This document shows positions 25,407-34,786 of a stretch of 64,000 nt of DNA, in pieces. Every line of letters starts with the position of its first letter. Positions within the stretch are counted from its first letter, which is position 1. A program made the translations under genes and the position numbers. Source of the stretch: Arthrobacter gallicola (GTDB lineage Bacteria > Actinomycetota > Actinomycetes > Actinomycetales > Micrococcaceae); NCBI RefSeq assembly GCF_014836775.1, contig NZ_JACSQD010000001.1, positions 540,185 to 604,184 of the forward strand, written 5' to 3'. A model generated the notes under the pieces. That model did no database searches. It worked only from the letters and a program-made list of their open reading frames with translations, and was not told the DNA's origin.

Positions 25407-27101
25407 ATGACTGCTACCTCTGCAACCAGCACGTACGAGCCGAAGACAAAGCTCGGACGTATCACCAACTTCGTGGATTCGCGTGTCAGCGGTTCCATGA
25501 TGGTCAAGGAATTCGGCCGCAAGGTCTTTCCTGACCACTGGTCCTTTATGTTTGGCGAAGTAGCGCTCTACAGCTTCGTCATCCTGCTGCTGTCCGGAAC
25601 GTTCCTGACGTTCTTCTTCGATCCGTCAATGGCGGAAACCCACTATGACGGCAGCTACGTGCCGCTCAAGGGTGTGGAGATGTCCGTTGCCTACGCCTCG
25701 TCGCTGGATATCTCCTTCGACATCCGCGGCGGGCTCTTCATGCGGCAGGTCCACCACTGGTCGGCCCTGCTGTTCGTGGCCTCGGTCTCCGTCCACATGC
25801 TGCGCGTCTTCTTCACGGGAGCGTTCCGCAAGCCCCGTGAACTCAACTGGGTTGTCGGCGGCGTCCTGCTGATCCTGGCCCTGGCTGCCGGTTTCACCGG
25901 ATACTCCCTGCCGGATGACCTGCTGTCCGGTAACGGTCTGCGCATTATTGACGGCGTTATCAAGGCAGTCCCGGTCGTTGGTACCTACATCAGCTTCTTC
26001 CTCTTCGGCGGAGAGTTCCCGGGCACAGCCGTTATTGGCCGCCTGTATGTGCTGCACATCCTCCTGGTGCCTGCGCTCATCCTGCTGATGATCGCCATTC
26101 ACCTGTTCATGGTCGTCATCCACAAGCACACCCAGTGGCGCGGCCCGGGACGAACCAACAACAACGTTGTCGGCTTCCCGGTTGGACCGGTCTACGCAGC
26201 CAAGGCCGGTGGGTTCTTCTTCATCGTCTTCGGCATCATCGCGTTTATCTCCGCAGTCTTCACGATCAACCCGATCTGGAACTACGGTCCGTATGACCCC
26301 TCCCCCGTTTCGGCAGGCACCCAGCCTGACTGGTACATCGGCTGGGTTGACGGCGCACTCCGCCTGATGCCGGGCTGGCTGTTCGGCTTCCCGTTTGAGT
26401 GGAACATTCCGTTCCCCTGGGGCGTCAACACGCTGTCCCTGAACGTCCTGCTCCCGGCACTGGTTCCCGCCGGCATCGTCTTCACGCTGCTCTTCACCTG
26501 GCCGTGGATCGAAGCCTGGGTGACCAAGGACAAGCGGATCCACAACCTGCTTGACCGTCCGCGCAACGCACCGACCCGCACCGCCATCGGCGTGGCCGGC
26601 GTCATCTTCTACTGCGTTATGTGGGCTGCCGCCAGCTCCGACCTCGTTGCAACCCACTTCCACGTGTCGCTGAACGATGTCACCTACTGGCTGCGCTTCC
26701 TGTTCTTCTTCGGCCCGATCATCGGCTTCATCGTGACCCGCCGCATCGCCCTGGCGCTGCAGCGCAAGGATCGTGAAGTTGTGCTCCACGGTGTGGAAAG
26801 CGGACGCGTTGTCCGGCTCCCGCACGGCGAGTACATCGAGGTTCATGAGCCGCTGGATGAGTACAAGCGCTACAAGCTGGTTGCTTTCGACTCTCCCCAG
26901 GTGCTGCCGGCCCAGCCGGATACCCGGGGCAAGATCAGCCGCTCGGAGAAGCGCCGCGGCGCCCTCTCCCGGATCTTCTTCGAAGACCGTGTTGCTCCGG
27001 TAACGCCGGCGGAACTCGAAGCCGCACATCATCATGAAGCGCCTGCCGCAGTTGAGGCAAGCGAAGAGGACAAGGCTTCCGCTTCGATCGAGAAGCACTA
27101 G
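25407..27101 (+). CDS. qcrB: Cytochrome b subunit of the bcc complex
   Basis: 564 aa, the menaquinol-oxidising core. The four haem-ligand histidines lie in QVHHWSALLFVASVSVHMLRVF (helix II) and LLMIAIHLFMVVIHKHTQW (helix IV). The Qo-loop PDW motif appears as QPDWYIGW. The long C-terminal cytoplasmic tail (about 430-564, charged, ending in an Ala/Glu-rich stretch) is typical of actinobacterial QcrB. Last gene of the operon, with a strong terminator. Confidence 0.97.
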   Translation: MTATSATSTYEPKTKLGRITNFVDSRVSGSMMVKEFGRKVFPDHWSFMFGEVALYSFVILLLSGTFLTFFFDPSMAETHYDGSYVPLKGVEMSVAYASSLDISFDIRGGLFMRQVHHWSALLFVASVSVHMLRVFFTGAFRKPRELNWVVGGVLLILALAAGFTGYSLPDDLLSGNGLRIIDGVIKAVPVVGTYISFFLFGGEFPGTAVIGRLYVLHILLVPALILLMIAIHLFMVVIHKHTQWRGPGRTNNNVVGFPVGPVYAAKAGGFFFIVFGIIAFISAVFTINPIWNYGPYDPSPVSAGTQPDWYIGWVDGALRLMPGWLFGFPFEWNIPFPWGVNTLSLNVLLPALVPAGIVFTLLFTWPWIEAWVTKDKRIHNLLDRPRNAPTRTAIGVAGVIFYCVMWAAASSDLVATHFHVSLNDVTYWLRFLFFFGPIIGFIVTRRIALALQRKDREVVLHGVESGRVVRLPHGEYIEVHEPLDEYKRYKLVAFDSPQVLPAQPDTRGKISRSEKRRGALSRIFFEDRVAPVTPAELEAAHHHEAPAAVEASEEDKASASIEKH

Positions 27102-27111
27102 CCCTTCCGCG

Positions 27112-27152
27112 AAAAAAGCTCCCGGCCAGCATTGCTGGCCGGGAGCTTTTTT
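27112..27152 (+). terminator. Intrinsic terminator after qcrB
   Basis: A 19-bp perfect stem (27112-27130 and 27134-27152) with a 3-nt loop, six A on the left and six T on the right. It could also terminate the convergent minus-strand gene. Confidence 0.93.
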
Positions 27153-27188
27153 GTGTGCCGGGGAACTCCGGCTGTTTGGATCCGTCCC

Positions 27189-27746
27189 TTACAGTTCGAA
27201 CGGTTCCCGTGACGGCAGCGGATACTTACGCACCGGGTGTTCAAGGTCGGCGTACGGGGCAGCTCCGATGCTCAACTTTGTGAAGTCGAGGCGGGATTCC
27301 CGAATGACCACCTGAATACCCCTGACCGCCAGCTTGACGTCCGGCACCAGGCACAGGATGTTCAGCTTGTACGGGGCGAAAGCGGTTTCCTCGACGGAGC
27401 CCAGACCCCGCCAGGAGAAATAGGTGCCGATGGCCGTGGCAGCCTTGTGCTCAAGATAACGGTCCCTCTCGGTGCCCTCACGGGACTTCAGCCTGTACTG
27501 GGCAATCACCCAGTGCTGTTCCTCCTCGGGGATCTCTGCGTACCCCTCCGCGGCGGCAGCCTGGCGGAAGGCAGCAATCGCCGCGGCTGCGGACTCGTCG
27601 TCGAGGCCTTCGCGGACGGCCACGCTCCCCTCGTTGCCGACCCGGCCCTTCGTGGTCATCAGCGAACCGTCCTCGGGTTCATAGACCACTTCTTTGAACA
27701 GCATTCCGCGGGGCGGGTCCTGCTTGTACATTCTCAGGATCTCCAT
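27189..27746 (-). CDS. Hypothetical protein downstream of a GntR regulator
   Basis: 185 aa, no confidently recognised family. The N-terminal half (MLFKEVVYEPEDGSLMTTKG, RVGNEGSVAV, then a helical AAAAIAAFRQAAAAEGYAEI and QHWVIAQYRL) loosely recalls a WGR-like module (strand-turn-GRVG-strand-helix). The C-terminal half (YKLNILCLVPDVKLAVRGIQVVIRE) is beta-rich. No signal or membrane segment. The ATG at 27746 is preceded by GGAGGGA. It follows the GntR gene by 22 nt on the same strand, so probably one operon. Confidence 0.8.
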   Translation of the reverse strand: MEILRMYKQDPPRGMLFKEVVYEPEDGSLMTTKGRVGNEGSVAVREGLDDESAAAAIAAFRQAAAAEGYAEIPEEEQHWVIAQYRLKSREGTERDRYLEHKAATAIGTYFSWRGLGSVEETAFAPYKLNILCLVPDVKLAVRGIQVVIRESRLDFTKLSIGAAPYADLEHPVRKYPLPSREPFEL

Positions 27747-27768
27747 TCGGCGATCCCTCCATTCTTTG

Positions 27769-28566
27769 TCAGGTCGCCTGGTGGCGTCCGGGGTGATAGG
27801 TGCGTGGTGTCCGGATACCCGGGCGCTGCAACGGCACCCAGAGCTTGTACCGGTCAGCTCGGTAGTAGGAAACGGAATAGTCCACCATGGAACGTGACAC
27901 ATACGCATGGCGCTGAATTTTCAGCAGCGGAGCGCCCAGCTCCACATTCAGCAGACGGGCGATGGAGGCTGAGGCGGCTGTTGCTTCAATGGTGTCTTCG
28001 CCCCATTCAATGACCATCCCGTACCGCTCGCTGAGGACCCGGTAGAGGGAGGTGGGCGGCTCTTCGTCGAGCATGCCCGGCACCTGCCACGCGGGGATAA
28101 AGTTTTCGTCCACACTCATTGGCTCGCCGTCAGCGAGCAGCTGGCGGCGGAAGCGGACCACGGGCTGCCCCGGGTCGATCTGCAGCTCCCGGGCCACCAG
28201 GTGGGACGCTGGGACCTGTTCAAAGGTCAGCACGCGGGCGTCCGGGACCATACCGCGGCGGTGCATTTCCTCGCTGTAGGAGGTGAGCTTGATCTGCAGG
28301 TCCAGCTTGGGCCGTGCCACGAACGTCCCTACGCCCACCACACGCTCCAGCACCTCGTCTGCAACCAGTGCGTCGATGGCCTGCCGGATAGTCATCCGTG
28401 CCACGTTGAAGTGTGCCGCTAGCTCCCGTTCGGACGGCAGGGCCGCTCCGGCCGGTGCGTGCTGCTCAACGAACCTGCGGAGGATATTCTCCAGCTGCCG
28501 GTGCTTTGGCACGCGTGACGCGGCGTCAATGGACTCGGGAAAGTCCCGCAGGGCCCGTGCAATCAC
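27769..28566 (-). CDS. GntR/HutC family transcriptional regulator
   Basis: 265 aa from the chosen GTG. N-terminal winged HTH (PSERELAAHFNVARMTIRQAIDALVADEVLERVVGVGTFV) and C-terminal UTRA ligand domain (YSEEMHRRGMVPDARVL, LTRE-like LVARELQIDPGQPVVRFRRQ, and FIPAWQVPGML). HutC-type regulators usually sense a sugar phosphate or small metabolite. The upstream frame is open for 31 more codons, but that stretch is Pro-rich and unlike the family. TATATC lies about 17 nt upstream as a possible -10. Its target is not obvious; it lies between the two halves of the respiratory supercomplex genes. Confidence 0.88.
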   Translation of the reverse strand: MIARALRDFPESIDAASRVPKHRQLENILRRFVEQHAPAGAALPSERELAAHFNVARMTIRQAIDALVADEVLERVVGVGTFVARPKLDLQIKLTSYSEEMHRRGMVPDARVLTFEQVPASHLVARELQIDPGQPVVRFRRQLLADGEPMSVDENFIPAWQVPGMLDEEPPTSLYRVLSERYGMVIEWGEDTIEATAASASIARLLNVELGAPLLKIQRHAYVSRSMVDYSVSYYRADRYKLWVPLQRPGIRTPRTYHPGRHQAT

Positions 28567-28747
28567 GGAGAAACCGGGGCAGGGATATACACGGCGTGCA
28601 TTCGGACGGGGACCCCCTGTAGAGGATGGTGCGGGACTCTCTTTAGGATACCGGCACATTACCGGCCGGGCAGGCCGCAGGTCTTCCTGCAGGACGCAGG
28701 CAGGGGGCAGGACAAGTCCCCTGGAGAGAGCGGCCCCGGGAACAGCA

Positions 28748-28785
28748 AAAGGGAGGATCCGCAGCGGACTGCGGATCCTCCCTTT
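28748..28785 (-). terminator. Intrinsic terminator downstream of ctaF
   Basis: A 17-bp perfect stem (28748-28764 and 28769-28785) with a CGGA loop and a T-rich end on the minus strand, 29 nt after the ctaF stop codon. Confidence 0.88.
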
Positions 28786-28813
28786 CAGGCCGGCCAGTTA
28801 GCCGGCTGTCACT

Positions 28814-29215
28814 CTAGTGTGCGTGGTTCCCGCGGCTGTACTCGAATACCCAGCCGATGAGGGCTACGACAGCGAGGCCTGCACTGATGTAGAAGACCCA
28901 CCAGCCGACTGCCAGGCCGAGGAATCCGCCGGCACAGGCGGTAGCCAGAACCAGGGGCCACCAGCTCCACGGGCTGAAGAAGCCCTGCTCGCCGGAGCCT
29001 TCATGGATTTCGGCATCCAGCCGGTCTTCCGGCCGCATGCCGACCCGGCGTGCGGTGAAGGCCAGGTAGTAGCCCACCATCAGGGACATGCCTGCCGTCA
29101 GGAAGAGGGCAAGGAAGCCAACCGGTTCCATCCATTCCACGAGGTAGCCATAGACAATGCCCACCACCAGGAAGAACGGAGCCATCAGGAGGAAGAGCTT
29201 GGACTCGATTTTCAC
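28814..29215 (-). CDS. ctaF: Cytochrome c oxidase subunit IV (actinobacterial)
   Basis: 133 aa small oxidase subunit with four predicted helices (two N-terminal, two C-terminal after the [12 protein letters not shown] segment that is highly characteristic of actinobacterial CtaF). Part of the bcc-aa3 supercomplex. The GTG start overlaps the ctaD stop (GTGA), so translation is coupled. Last gene of the ctaC-ctaD-ctaF operon. Confidence 0.95.
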   Translation of the reverse strand: MKIESKLFLLMAPFFLVVGIVYGYLVEWMEPVGFLALFLTAGMSLMVGYYLAFTARRVGMRPEDRLDAEIHEGSGEQGFFSPWSWWPLVLATACAGGFLGLAVGWWVFYISAGLAVVALIGWVFEYSRGNHAH

Positions 29216-30939
29216 TTGGCAGCCTCCTGGCGGTCAGCGGAACCGTATACCTTGCCCGGTGCGGTCTCGTTTGTCACGATCTGCTGAAGTTCCGGGTGGT
29301 GCAGGTCCAGGGCCGGACGTTCCGAGCGGATGCGCGGCAGTGACGTGAAGTTGTGACGCGGCGGCGGGCAGGACGTAGCCCACTCGAGGGAGGCACCGAA
29401 GCCCCAGGGGTCATCAACTTCAACCTTCTTGCCGTGGCGCCAGGTGATGTAAACGTTCCAGAAGAACGGGATCAGCGAGGCACCTAGGACGAAGGAGGCG
29501 ATGGTGGAGAACTGGTTCATACCGGTGAAGTTGTCTTCCACCAGGTAATCCGCGTAGCGGCGCGGCATGCCGATGACACCCAGCCAGTGCTGGATCATGA
29601 ACGTACCGTGGAAGCCCAGGAACAGCAGCCAGAAGTGGATCTTGCCGAGGCGTTCGTTGAGCATCTTGCCCGTCCACTTCGGCCACCAGAAGTAGAAGCC
29701 GGCGAACATCGCGAAGACAACGGTTCCGAAGACCACGTAGTGGAAGTGGGCAACCACGAAGTACGTGTCGGAGACGTGGAAGTCCAGCGGCGGCGAGGAC
29801 AGGATGATGCCCGTCAGTCCACCGAACAGGAAGGTGATCAGGAAGCCGATGCTCCAGAGCATCGGAGTCTCGAAGGTGATGGACCCCCGCCACATGGTGC
29901 CGATCCAGTTGAAGAACTTCACACCTGTCGGCACTGCGATCAGCATCGTCATAAAGGCGAAGAACGGAAGCAGGACGCCGCCGGTGACGTACATGTGGTG
30001 TGCCCATACGGTCACGGAAAGGGCTGCAATGGCGATTGTTGCGTAAACCAGGCCCTTGTAGCCGAAGATCGGCTTGCGGCTGAAGACCGGGAAGATCTCA
30101 GACACGATGCCGAAGAACGGCAGAGCGATGATGTACACCTCGGGGTGGCCGAAGAACCAGAACAGGTGCTGCCAGAGGATGGCACCGCCGTTCTCCGGGT
30201 CAAAGATGTGAGCACCGAAGCGGCGGTCAGCACCAAGGGCGAACAGTGCAGCAGCCAGCGGCGGGAAGGCCATCAGGATCAGGATGCCGGTAACCAGGGT
30301 GTTCCAGGTGAAGATCGGCATCCGCCACATGGTCATGCCCGGGGCACGCATGCAGATGATCGTGGTGATGAAGTTGACGCCGCCAAGGATGGTGCCAAAG
30401 CCCGAGAGCGCGAGGCCGAAGACCCAGAGGTCCCCGCCAACGCCGGGTGAGAACGTTGTGTTCGACAGCGGTGCGTAAGCAAACCAGCCGAAGGACGCTG
30501 CACCCTGGGGGGTGATGAAGCCGGAGACCGCAACAATGCTGCCAAAGAGGAAGAACCAGAAAGCAAGTGCGTTCAGCCGCGGGAAAGCGACGTCGGGTGC
30601 ACCGATCTGAAGCGGCATGATGACGTTCGCGAACCCGGCGAAAAGCGGGGTGGCGAACATAAGCAGCATAACCGTGCCGTGCATGGTGAACAGCTGGTTG
30701 TACTGCTCCTTGGTCTGCAGAATCTGCATACCGGGTTCAAACAGCTCCGCGCGGATGACCAGGGCCATCACGCCGGCGAGGCAGAAGAAAATGAATGAGG
30801 TGATCAGGTACATGTACCCGATCGTTTTGTGGTCAGTGGAGGTGATCCAGTTGACGACGATGCGTCCCTTGGAGACCGGCACAACGCGCGGGGCGACCTG
30901 CGTGCGTGATTCCTCCGAAGTGTATTCCAGGGTAGTCAT
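29212..30939 (-). CDS. ctaD: Cytochrome c oxidase subunit I (aa3 type)
   Basis: 575 aa catalytic subunit with haem a, haem a3 and CuB. Canonical segments: [15 protein letters not shown] (helix II haem a ligand), [14 protein letters not shown] (CuB His with cross-linked Tyr), [11 protein letters not shown] (two CuB histidines) and [16 protein letters not shown] (haem a3 and haem a ligands). Length and twelve-helix profile fit the family. The start codon is an ATG preceded by a purine-rich AGGAGG stretch. It reduces oxygen to water with electrons from QcrC via CtaC. Confidence 0.98.
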   Translation of the reverse strand: MTTLEYTSEESRTQVAPRVVPVSKGRIVVNWITSTDHKTIGYMYLITSFIFFCLAGVMALVIRAELFEPGMQILQTKEQYNQLFTMHGTVMLLMFATPLFAGFANVIMPLQIGAPDVAFPRLNALAFWFFLFGSIVAVSGFITPQGAASFGWFAYAPLSNTTFSPGVGGDLWVFGLALSGFGTILGGVNFITTIICMRAPGMTMWRMPIFTWNTLVTGILILMAFPPLAAALFALGADRRFGAHIFDPENGGAILWQHLFWFFGHPEVYIIALPFFGIVSEIFPVFSRKPIFGYKGLVYATIAIAALSVTVWAHHMYVTGGVLLPFFAFMTMLIAVPTGVKFFNWIGTMWRGSITFETPMLWSIGFLITFLFGGLTGIILSSPPLDFHVSDTYFVVAHFHYVVFGTVVFAMFAGFYFWWPKWTGKMLNERLGKIHFWLLFLGFHGTFMIQHWLGVIGMPRRYADYLVEDNFTGMNQFSTIASFVLGASLIPFFWNVYITWRHGKKVEVDDPWGFGASLEWATSCPPPRHNFTSLPRIRSERPALDLHHPELQQIVTNETAPGKVYGSADRQEAAK

Positions 30940-30957
30940 TGCTTTCCTCCTACCTCC

Positions 30958-31803
30958 TTACTTCGTCGGATTCAGGTTGGTGTTGCGGTCGTACTCCGCA
31001 CCCAGCTGGCCATCATTGAGGGTGGCCAGGTAGGCCTCGTACTCAGCCTCGGAAACAACCTTCACATTGAAGAGCATCTCGGAGTGGTACTCGCCGCAGA
31101 GCTCAGCGCACTTTCCTTCGAAAGTGCCTTCCTGCTGCGGGGTAAGAGTGATGTAGTTGGTGCGGCCCGGGATCATGTCCTTCTTCTGCAGGAACGCGGG
31201 GACCCAGAAGGAGTGGATTACGTCGCGGGCGTTGAGCTGCAGTTCAACGGACTTGTTCACGGGGAGGTAAAGGATCGGCATCTCAGCTTCGTCCTTTTCC
31301 TGGCCGTCGAGGTTGACCTGGACTCCGCTGTAGTACTTGTCTTCGTTGACATAGTTGAAGTCCCAAGACCACTGCTTGCCGCGGACATCGACGACGACGT
31401 CAGGGTTGTCATCGCGTGCCTCAAGAGCCCGGATGTCCTGGTCGGTGAAGAAGAACAGCACCAGAACCATAAACAGCGGGATAGCCGTGTAGAAGATTTC
31501 CAGCGGCAGGTTGTAGCTCAGCTGGCGGGGGTAGCCCGTCTCATTCTTGCGGCGCCGGTAAGCGATGATGCACCAAAGGATCAGACCCCAGGTGAGGATA
31601 CCAACGACCAGAGCGGCAATCCATGAATTGACCCAGAGGTCCATGATGCGGCCGGTGTGGTTGGTCGTGTCGTGTTCCGTGGGCAACCAGCCCTTTTGGA
31701 CATCCGACGAACAACCCGATAAAAACAACGCGCCGGCCGACGTTACGGCTGAGATCTTTAAGATCCTGGCGCGTCGGCTGCTGGTTCGGTCCTGCGAACT
31801 CAC
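30958..31803 (-). CDS. ctaC: Cytochrome c oxidase subunit II (CuA), lipoprotein
   Basis: 281 aa. The signal peptide ends in LFLSGC (lipidated Cys31), two transmembrane helices follow (about 58-80 and 103-120) and then a cupredoxin domain. The CuA ligands are complete: His197 (DVIHSFW), Cys232 and Cys236 (KCAELCGEYHSEM), His240 and Met243. KQWSWDFNY is the aromatic electron-entry patch. GTG start. First gene of the operon, 18 nt before ctaD. Confidence 0.97.
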   Translation of the reverse strand: MSSQDRTSSRRARILKISAVTSAGALFLSGCSSDVQKGWLPTEHDTTNHTGRIMDLWVNSWIAALVVGILTWGLILWCIIAYRRRKNETGYPRQLSYNLPLEIFYTAIPLFMVLVLFFFTDQDIRALEARDDNPDVVVDVRGKQWSWDFNYVNEDKYYSGVQVNLDGQEKDEAEMPILYLPVNKSVELQLNARDVIHSFWVPAFLQKKDMIPGRTNYITLTPQQEGTFEGKCAELCGEYHSEMLFNVKVVSEAEYEAYLATLNDGQLGAEYDRNTNLNPTK

Positions 31804-31986
31804 AGACGGCCCTTCCTCTTGTTACGTGCAAGTGCGGCACAGCGGACATAAAAAAACCCCCAGCTGCGCACGATCAGTTTTACTACTACGTGTAGAGCTT
31901 ACCCCGGCCGCGGTGCTGTCCAGTGACAGACCGCACCGCGTGCCGGGCAGAATACCCTCTATTACGGTCCGGGAACCGTGCTGGGC

Positions 31987-32379
31987 CTAGTGGAAGGAGT
32001 CTCCACAGGCACAGGAACCACCGGCGTTGGGGTTGTCGATGGTGAAGCCCTGCTTGGAGATGGTGTCCTCGAAATCAATGGAGGCCCCGGACAGGTACGG
32101 CACGCTCATCTTGTCGACGATCACTTCAACTCCGTCGAAATCGCGTACTGCATCCCCGTCCAGAACCCGCTCATCGAAGTAGAGCTGGTAGATCAGGCCC
32201 GAGCAGCCGCCAGGCTGCACAGCCACCCGGAGGCGGAGGTCCGTGCGGCCCTCCTGCTCCAGAAGGGAGCGGACTTTGCCGGCTGCCACCTCGGACAGCG
32301 CTACGTCATGGATCGGCAGTTCTGCTTCCGCTTCCGTCCCGCTCAGGCCGGCGGCATTCTCACTCGTGGAAGTACTCAT
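31987..32379 (-). CDS. erpA: A-type iron-sulfur cluster carrier (ErpA/IscA family)
   Basis: 130 aa. The HesB/IscA fold is complete, with the three cluster-ligating cysteines Cys59 (QPGGCSG), Cys123 and Cys125 (GGSCACGDSF). A 22-residue N-terminal extension precedes the conserved domain. It inserts Fe-S clusters into apo-proteins; its place directly upstream of the oxidase operon is common in actinobacteria. ATG with GGAAAGAGAGAAGC upstream. Confidence 0.93.
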   Translation of the reverse strand: MSTSTSENAAGLSGTEAEAELPIHDVALSEVAAGKVRSLLEQEGRTDLRLRVAVQPGGCSGLIYQLYFDERVLDGDAVRDFDGVEVIVDKMSVPYLSGASIDFEDTISKQGFTIDNPNAGGSCACGDSFH

Positions 32380-32521
32380 TGCTTCTCTCTTTCCGTCCGG
32401 GCACCCGGTCGCCGGTTACGTTCGAAGGCCGGCGAGGAATCTCACCGACGTTCGTGAAACTGCGGGACCGGGAGCCAGTTCACTCCATGGTACGTCTGTG
32501 CACCCCCGGTCCCGTAACCGC

Positions 32522-33928
32522 CTAGGGGGTTTCCTGTATTCCCAGCCGGGCCAAGAGCAGCGCTTCAGCCAGGATCGCGTTCTCGAAGTCGGCGAGGTTC
32601 AGCGATTCGTTCGCTGAGTGCGCGCGGGAGTCGGGATCTTCGACGCCGGTGATCAGGATCTGCGCTGCCGGGAAGACCTCGACAAGATCAGCGATGAACG
32701 GGATGGAACCTCCCACTCCCATTTCCACCGGTGTTGTGCCCCAGGCCGTTTCCAGCGCCCAAAGCGCAGTCTGCGCTGCCGGAGCGGAGGTGTCGGTGGC
32801 GAAGGCGTTGCCGCTCTCCCCCAGCGTGAAAACTACCTCAGCGCCAAACGGCCGGTGGGCCTCGAGGTGCCGCGCCATGGCCTGCATCGCCGCCGCCGGA
32901 TCCTGTCCCGGGGCCAGCCTGACACTGAATTTTGCCCTCGCTGCGGGCTGGATGGTGTTGGAGGCCATCGCCACGGACGGTACATCGATGCCGATGATGG
33001 AAAGCGCCGGCTTGGTCCACAGACGGGAGGCAATGGTCCCGCTTCCCGCCAGCCGGACCGAGTCCAGGACCGACGAGTCATTCCGGAAATCCTGCTCCGG
33101 GTAATCCACCCCGGCGTCGTCAAAACCGGTGAGCCCCTCGATCGCGAGATTTCCCTCCTCATCGTGGAAGGTGCTGATCAGCCGGGCCAGCAGGGTCGGC
33201 GCGTCCAGCACCGGTCCGCCGAACATACCCGAGTGCACGGCATGGTCCAGGACACGCACTTCGAATGTGCCATCCACAAGTCCGCGCAGGCTGGTGGTCA
33301 GGGCCGGGGTCCCGACTTTCCAGTTCCCGGAGTCCGCGACGACGATCACGTCGGCCTGCAGCAGGTCACGGTGGGTTTCGAGGAAATTCCGGAACGTGGG
33401 CGAGCCGGCTTCCTCTTCTCCTTCGATGAAGAAGGTGATGCCCACACCCGGATCCTCCCCCAGAACCTCGTCGAGGGCGCGGAGGGCGCCTACGTGCACC
33501 AGGATGCCGGCTTTGTCGTCCGCCGCACCGCGCCCATACAGCCGGCCGTTGCGTTCCGTTGCGGTGAAGGGCTCCGTCTCCCACAGCTCCAGGTCACCGG
33601 GCGGCTGAACATCATGGTGCGCGTAGAGCAGCACCGTGGGTTTGCCCGCCTTTGCGCGGCGCCGGGCGACGACGGCGGGACCGCCGGGCTTGCCGTCCGC
33701 CTCACCCCGCAGGATCTGCACCTCATCCAGGCCGGCGCCGCGCAGCAGGGCCGCGACGGCTTCAGCGGAATGGTCAAGGTGAGCCGGGTCGAAGGAATCC
33801 CAGGCGATGCCGGGGATGGCCACAAGGCTGGTCAGGTCTTCCACAGTGCGGGAAAAGGCTGCCGCCACGCTGGCGCGCAGCGCTGCTTCGTCCGGCAGGG
33901 TGCTGGAGGATTGGGAAGTAGATGTCAT
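32522..33928 (-). CDS. M20 family dipeptidase
   Basis: 468 aa zinc peptidase of the M20/M28 clan (carnosinase-like dipeptidases). Metal ligands are visible in order: YAHHDVQPPG (His and catalytic Asp), GRGAADDKAG (bridging Asp), FFIEGEEEAGSP (catalytic Glu and ligand Glu), VVADSGNW, and the late His in DSRAHSANESL. A dimerisation domain is inserted after DHAVHSGMFGG. Cytoplasmic. The ATG at 33928 has TAGGGT 6 nt upstream (leaderless). It diverges from the DUF3043 gene. Confidence 0.94.
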   Translation of the reverse strand: MTSTSQSSSTLPDEAALRASVAAAFSRTVEDLTSLVAIPGIAWDSFDPAHLDHSAEAVAALLRGAGLDEVQILRGEADGKPGGPAVVARRRAKAGKPTVLLYAHHDVQPPGDLELWETEPFTATERNGRLYGRGAADDKAGILVHVGALRALDEVLGEDPGVGITFFIEGEEEAGSPTFRNFLETHRDLLQADVIVVADSGNWKVGTPALTTSLRGLVDGTFEVRVLDHAVHSGMFGGPVLDAPTLLARLISTFHDEEGNLAIEGLTGFDDAGVDYPEQDFRNDSSVLDSVRLAGSGTIASRLWTKPALSIIGIDVPSVAMASNTIQPAARAKFSVRLAPGQDPAAAMQAMARHLEAHRPFGAEVVFTLGESGNAFATDTSAPAAQTALWALETAWGTTPVEMGVGGSIPFIADLVEVFPAAQILITGVEDPDSRAHSANESLNLADFENAILAEALLLARLGIQETP

Positions 33929-34062
33929 AAAAAGACCCTACAACCGCGCTCACCGCTCCCGTATGTCCGAGCTGGTCAGCGGCGCGCAGCTTGCGGGCCA
34001 GGTCCGGTGCGGCCCGGTGTGAGCGCACGCGCATCCCGGGCGGTTCAGGGTATCCTTGATGA

Positions 34063-34671
34063 GTGTTCGGACGAAAGAAAGAAGCGCCCACCGCGCAGGA
34101 AACTGTGGACCTGGCAGCCTCGGCCCAAGTGGAAGAGGCGCGGAGAGCTGCTTCCCCGTCGGCTGGCAAGGGAGCTCCCACACCGCGCCGCAAGGACCAG
34201 GTGGCTGCACGGCAGCGCCCGCTGGTGCCCAATGACCGCAAGGCTGCGCGTGATGCCAACCGTGCCGCCATGCGCGAAGAACGCCTCAAAACCCGCGCGG
34301 CGCTGGACACCGGCGACGAACGCTATCTTCCGCTGCGCGATAAGGGGCCGAACCGCAGGTTCGTCCGCGACGTAGTGGACGCCCGCTGGAACGTGGGCGA
34401 GTTCGTGATGATCGCGGCCGCCGTCTTCGTTGTCGCTAGCTTTATCCAGAACCTCGCAATTCAGAGCTTCATCCTGATGGCTTTCTGGGTCCTGATCCTT
34501 CTTGTCATCGCTGACAGCATTCGGATCCGGTTTGTGCTGCGGCGCCGGCTCACGGAGAAATTCGGCTCACCGAATCAGGGCGACGTCTGGTACGGAGTCT
34601 CCCGGGCACTGCAGCTGCGCCGGTTCCGTCTGCCGAAGCCCCAGGTACGCCGCGGCGACAAGGTCTCCTGA
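34063..34671 (+). CDS. DUF3043 membrane protein
   Basis: 202 aa. A long, charged, probably disordered N-terminal half (acidic and basic patches, QRPLVPNDRKAARDANRAAM region), then two transmembrane helices (FVMIAAAVFVVASFIQNLAI and FILMAFWVLILLVIADSIRI) and a basic C-terminus (LQLRRFRLPKPQVRRGD). This is the standard DUF3043 layout found across actinobacteria; function unknown. The GTG start has TATCCT 6 nt before it, so leaderless. A strong terminator follows. Confidence 0.92.
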   Translation: MFGRKKEAPTAQETVDLAASAQVEEARRAASPSAGKGAPTPRRKDQVAARQRPLVPNDRKAARDANRAAMREERLKTRAALDTGDERYLPLRDKGPNRRFVRDVVDARWNVGEFVMIAAAVFVVASFIQNLAIQSFILMAFWVLILLVIADSIRIRFVLRRRLTEKFGSPNQGDVWYGVSRALQLRRFRLPKPQVRRGDKVS

Positions 34672-34716
34672 CTTTCATCCCGCCCGACAGCCGGGCACAA
34701 CTGCAAAAGACTCAAA

Positions 34717-34757
34717 ACACAAGGGGAGGGACCGGGTTACGGTCCCTCCCCTTGTGT
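34717..34757. terminator. Bidirectional terminator between DUF3043 and pyrD genes
   Basis: An 18-bp perfect inverted repeat (34717-34734 with 34740-34757) and a 5-nt loop between convergent genes. The stem ends are A/C- and T/G-rich rather than a pure T-tract. Confidence 0.8.
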
Positions 34758-34786
34758 CTGCCTGCTGCCAGCCCGGCGGTGGCCGC

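Noticed and set aside
31840-31870. T-run after erpA as an intrinsic terminator
   Set aside because: A run of T exists on the minus strand, but no convincing stem precedes it.
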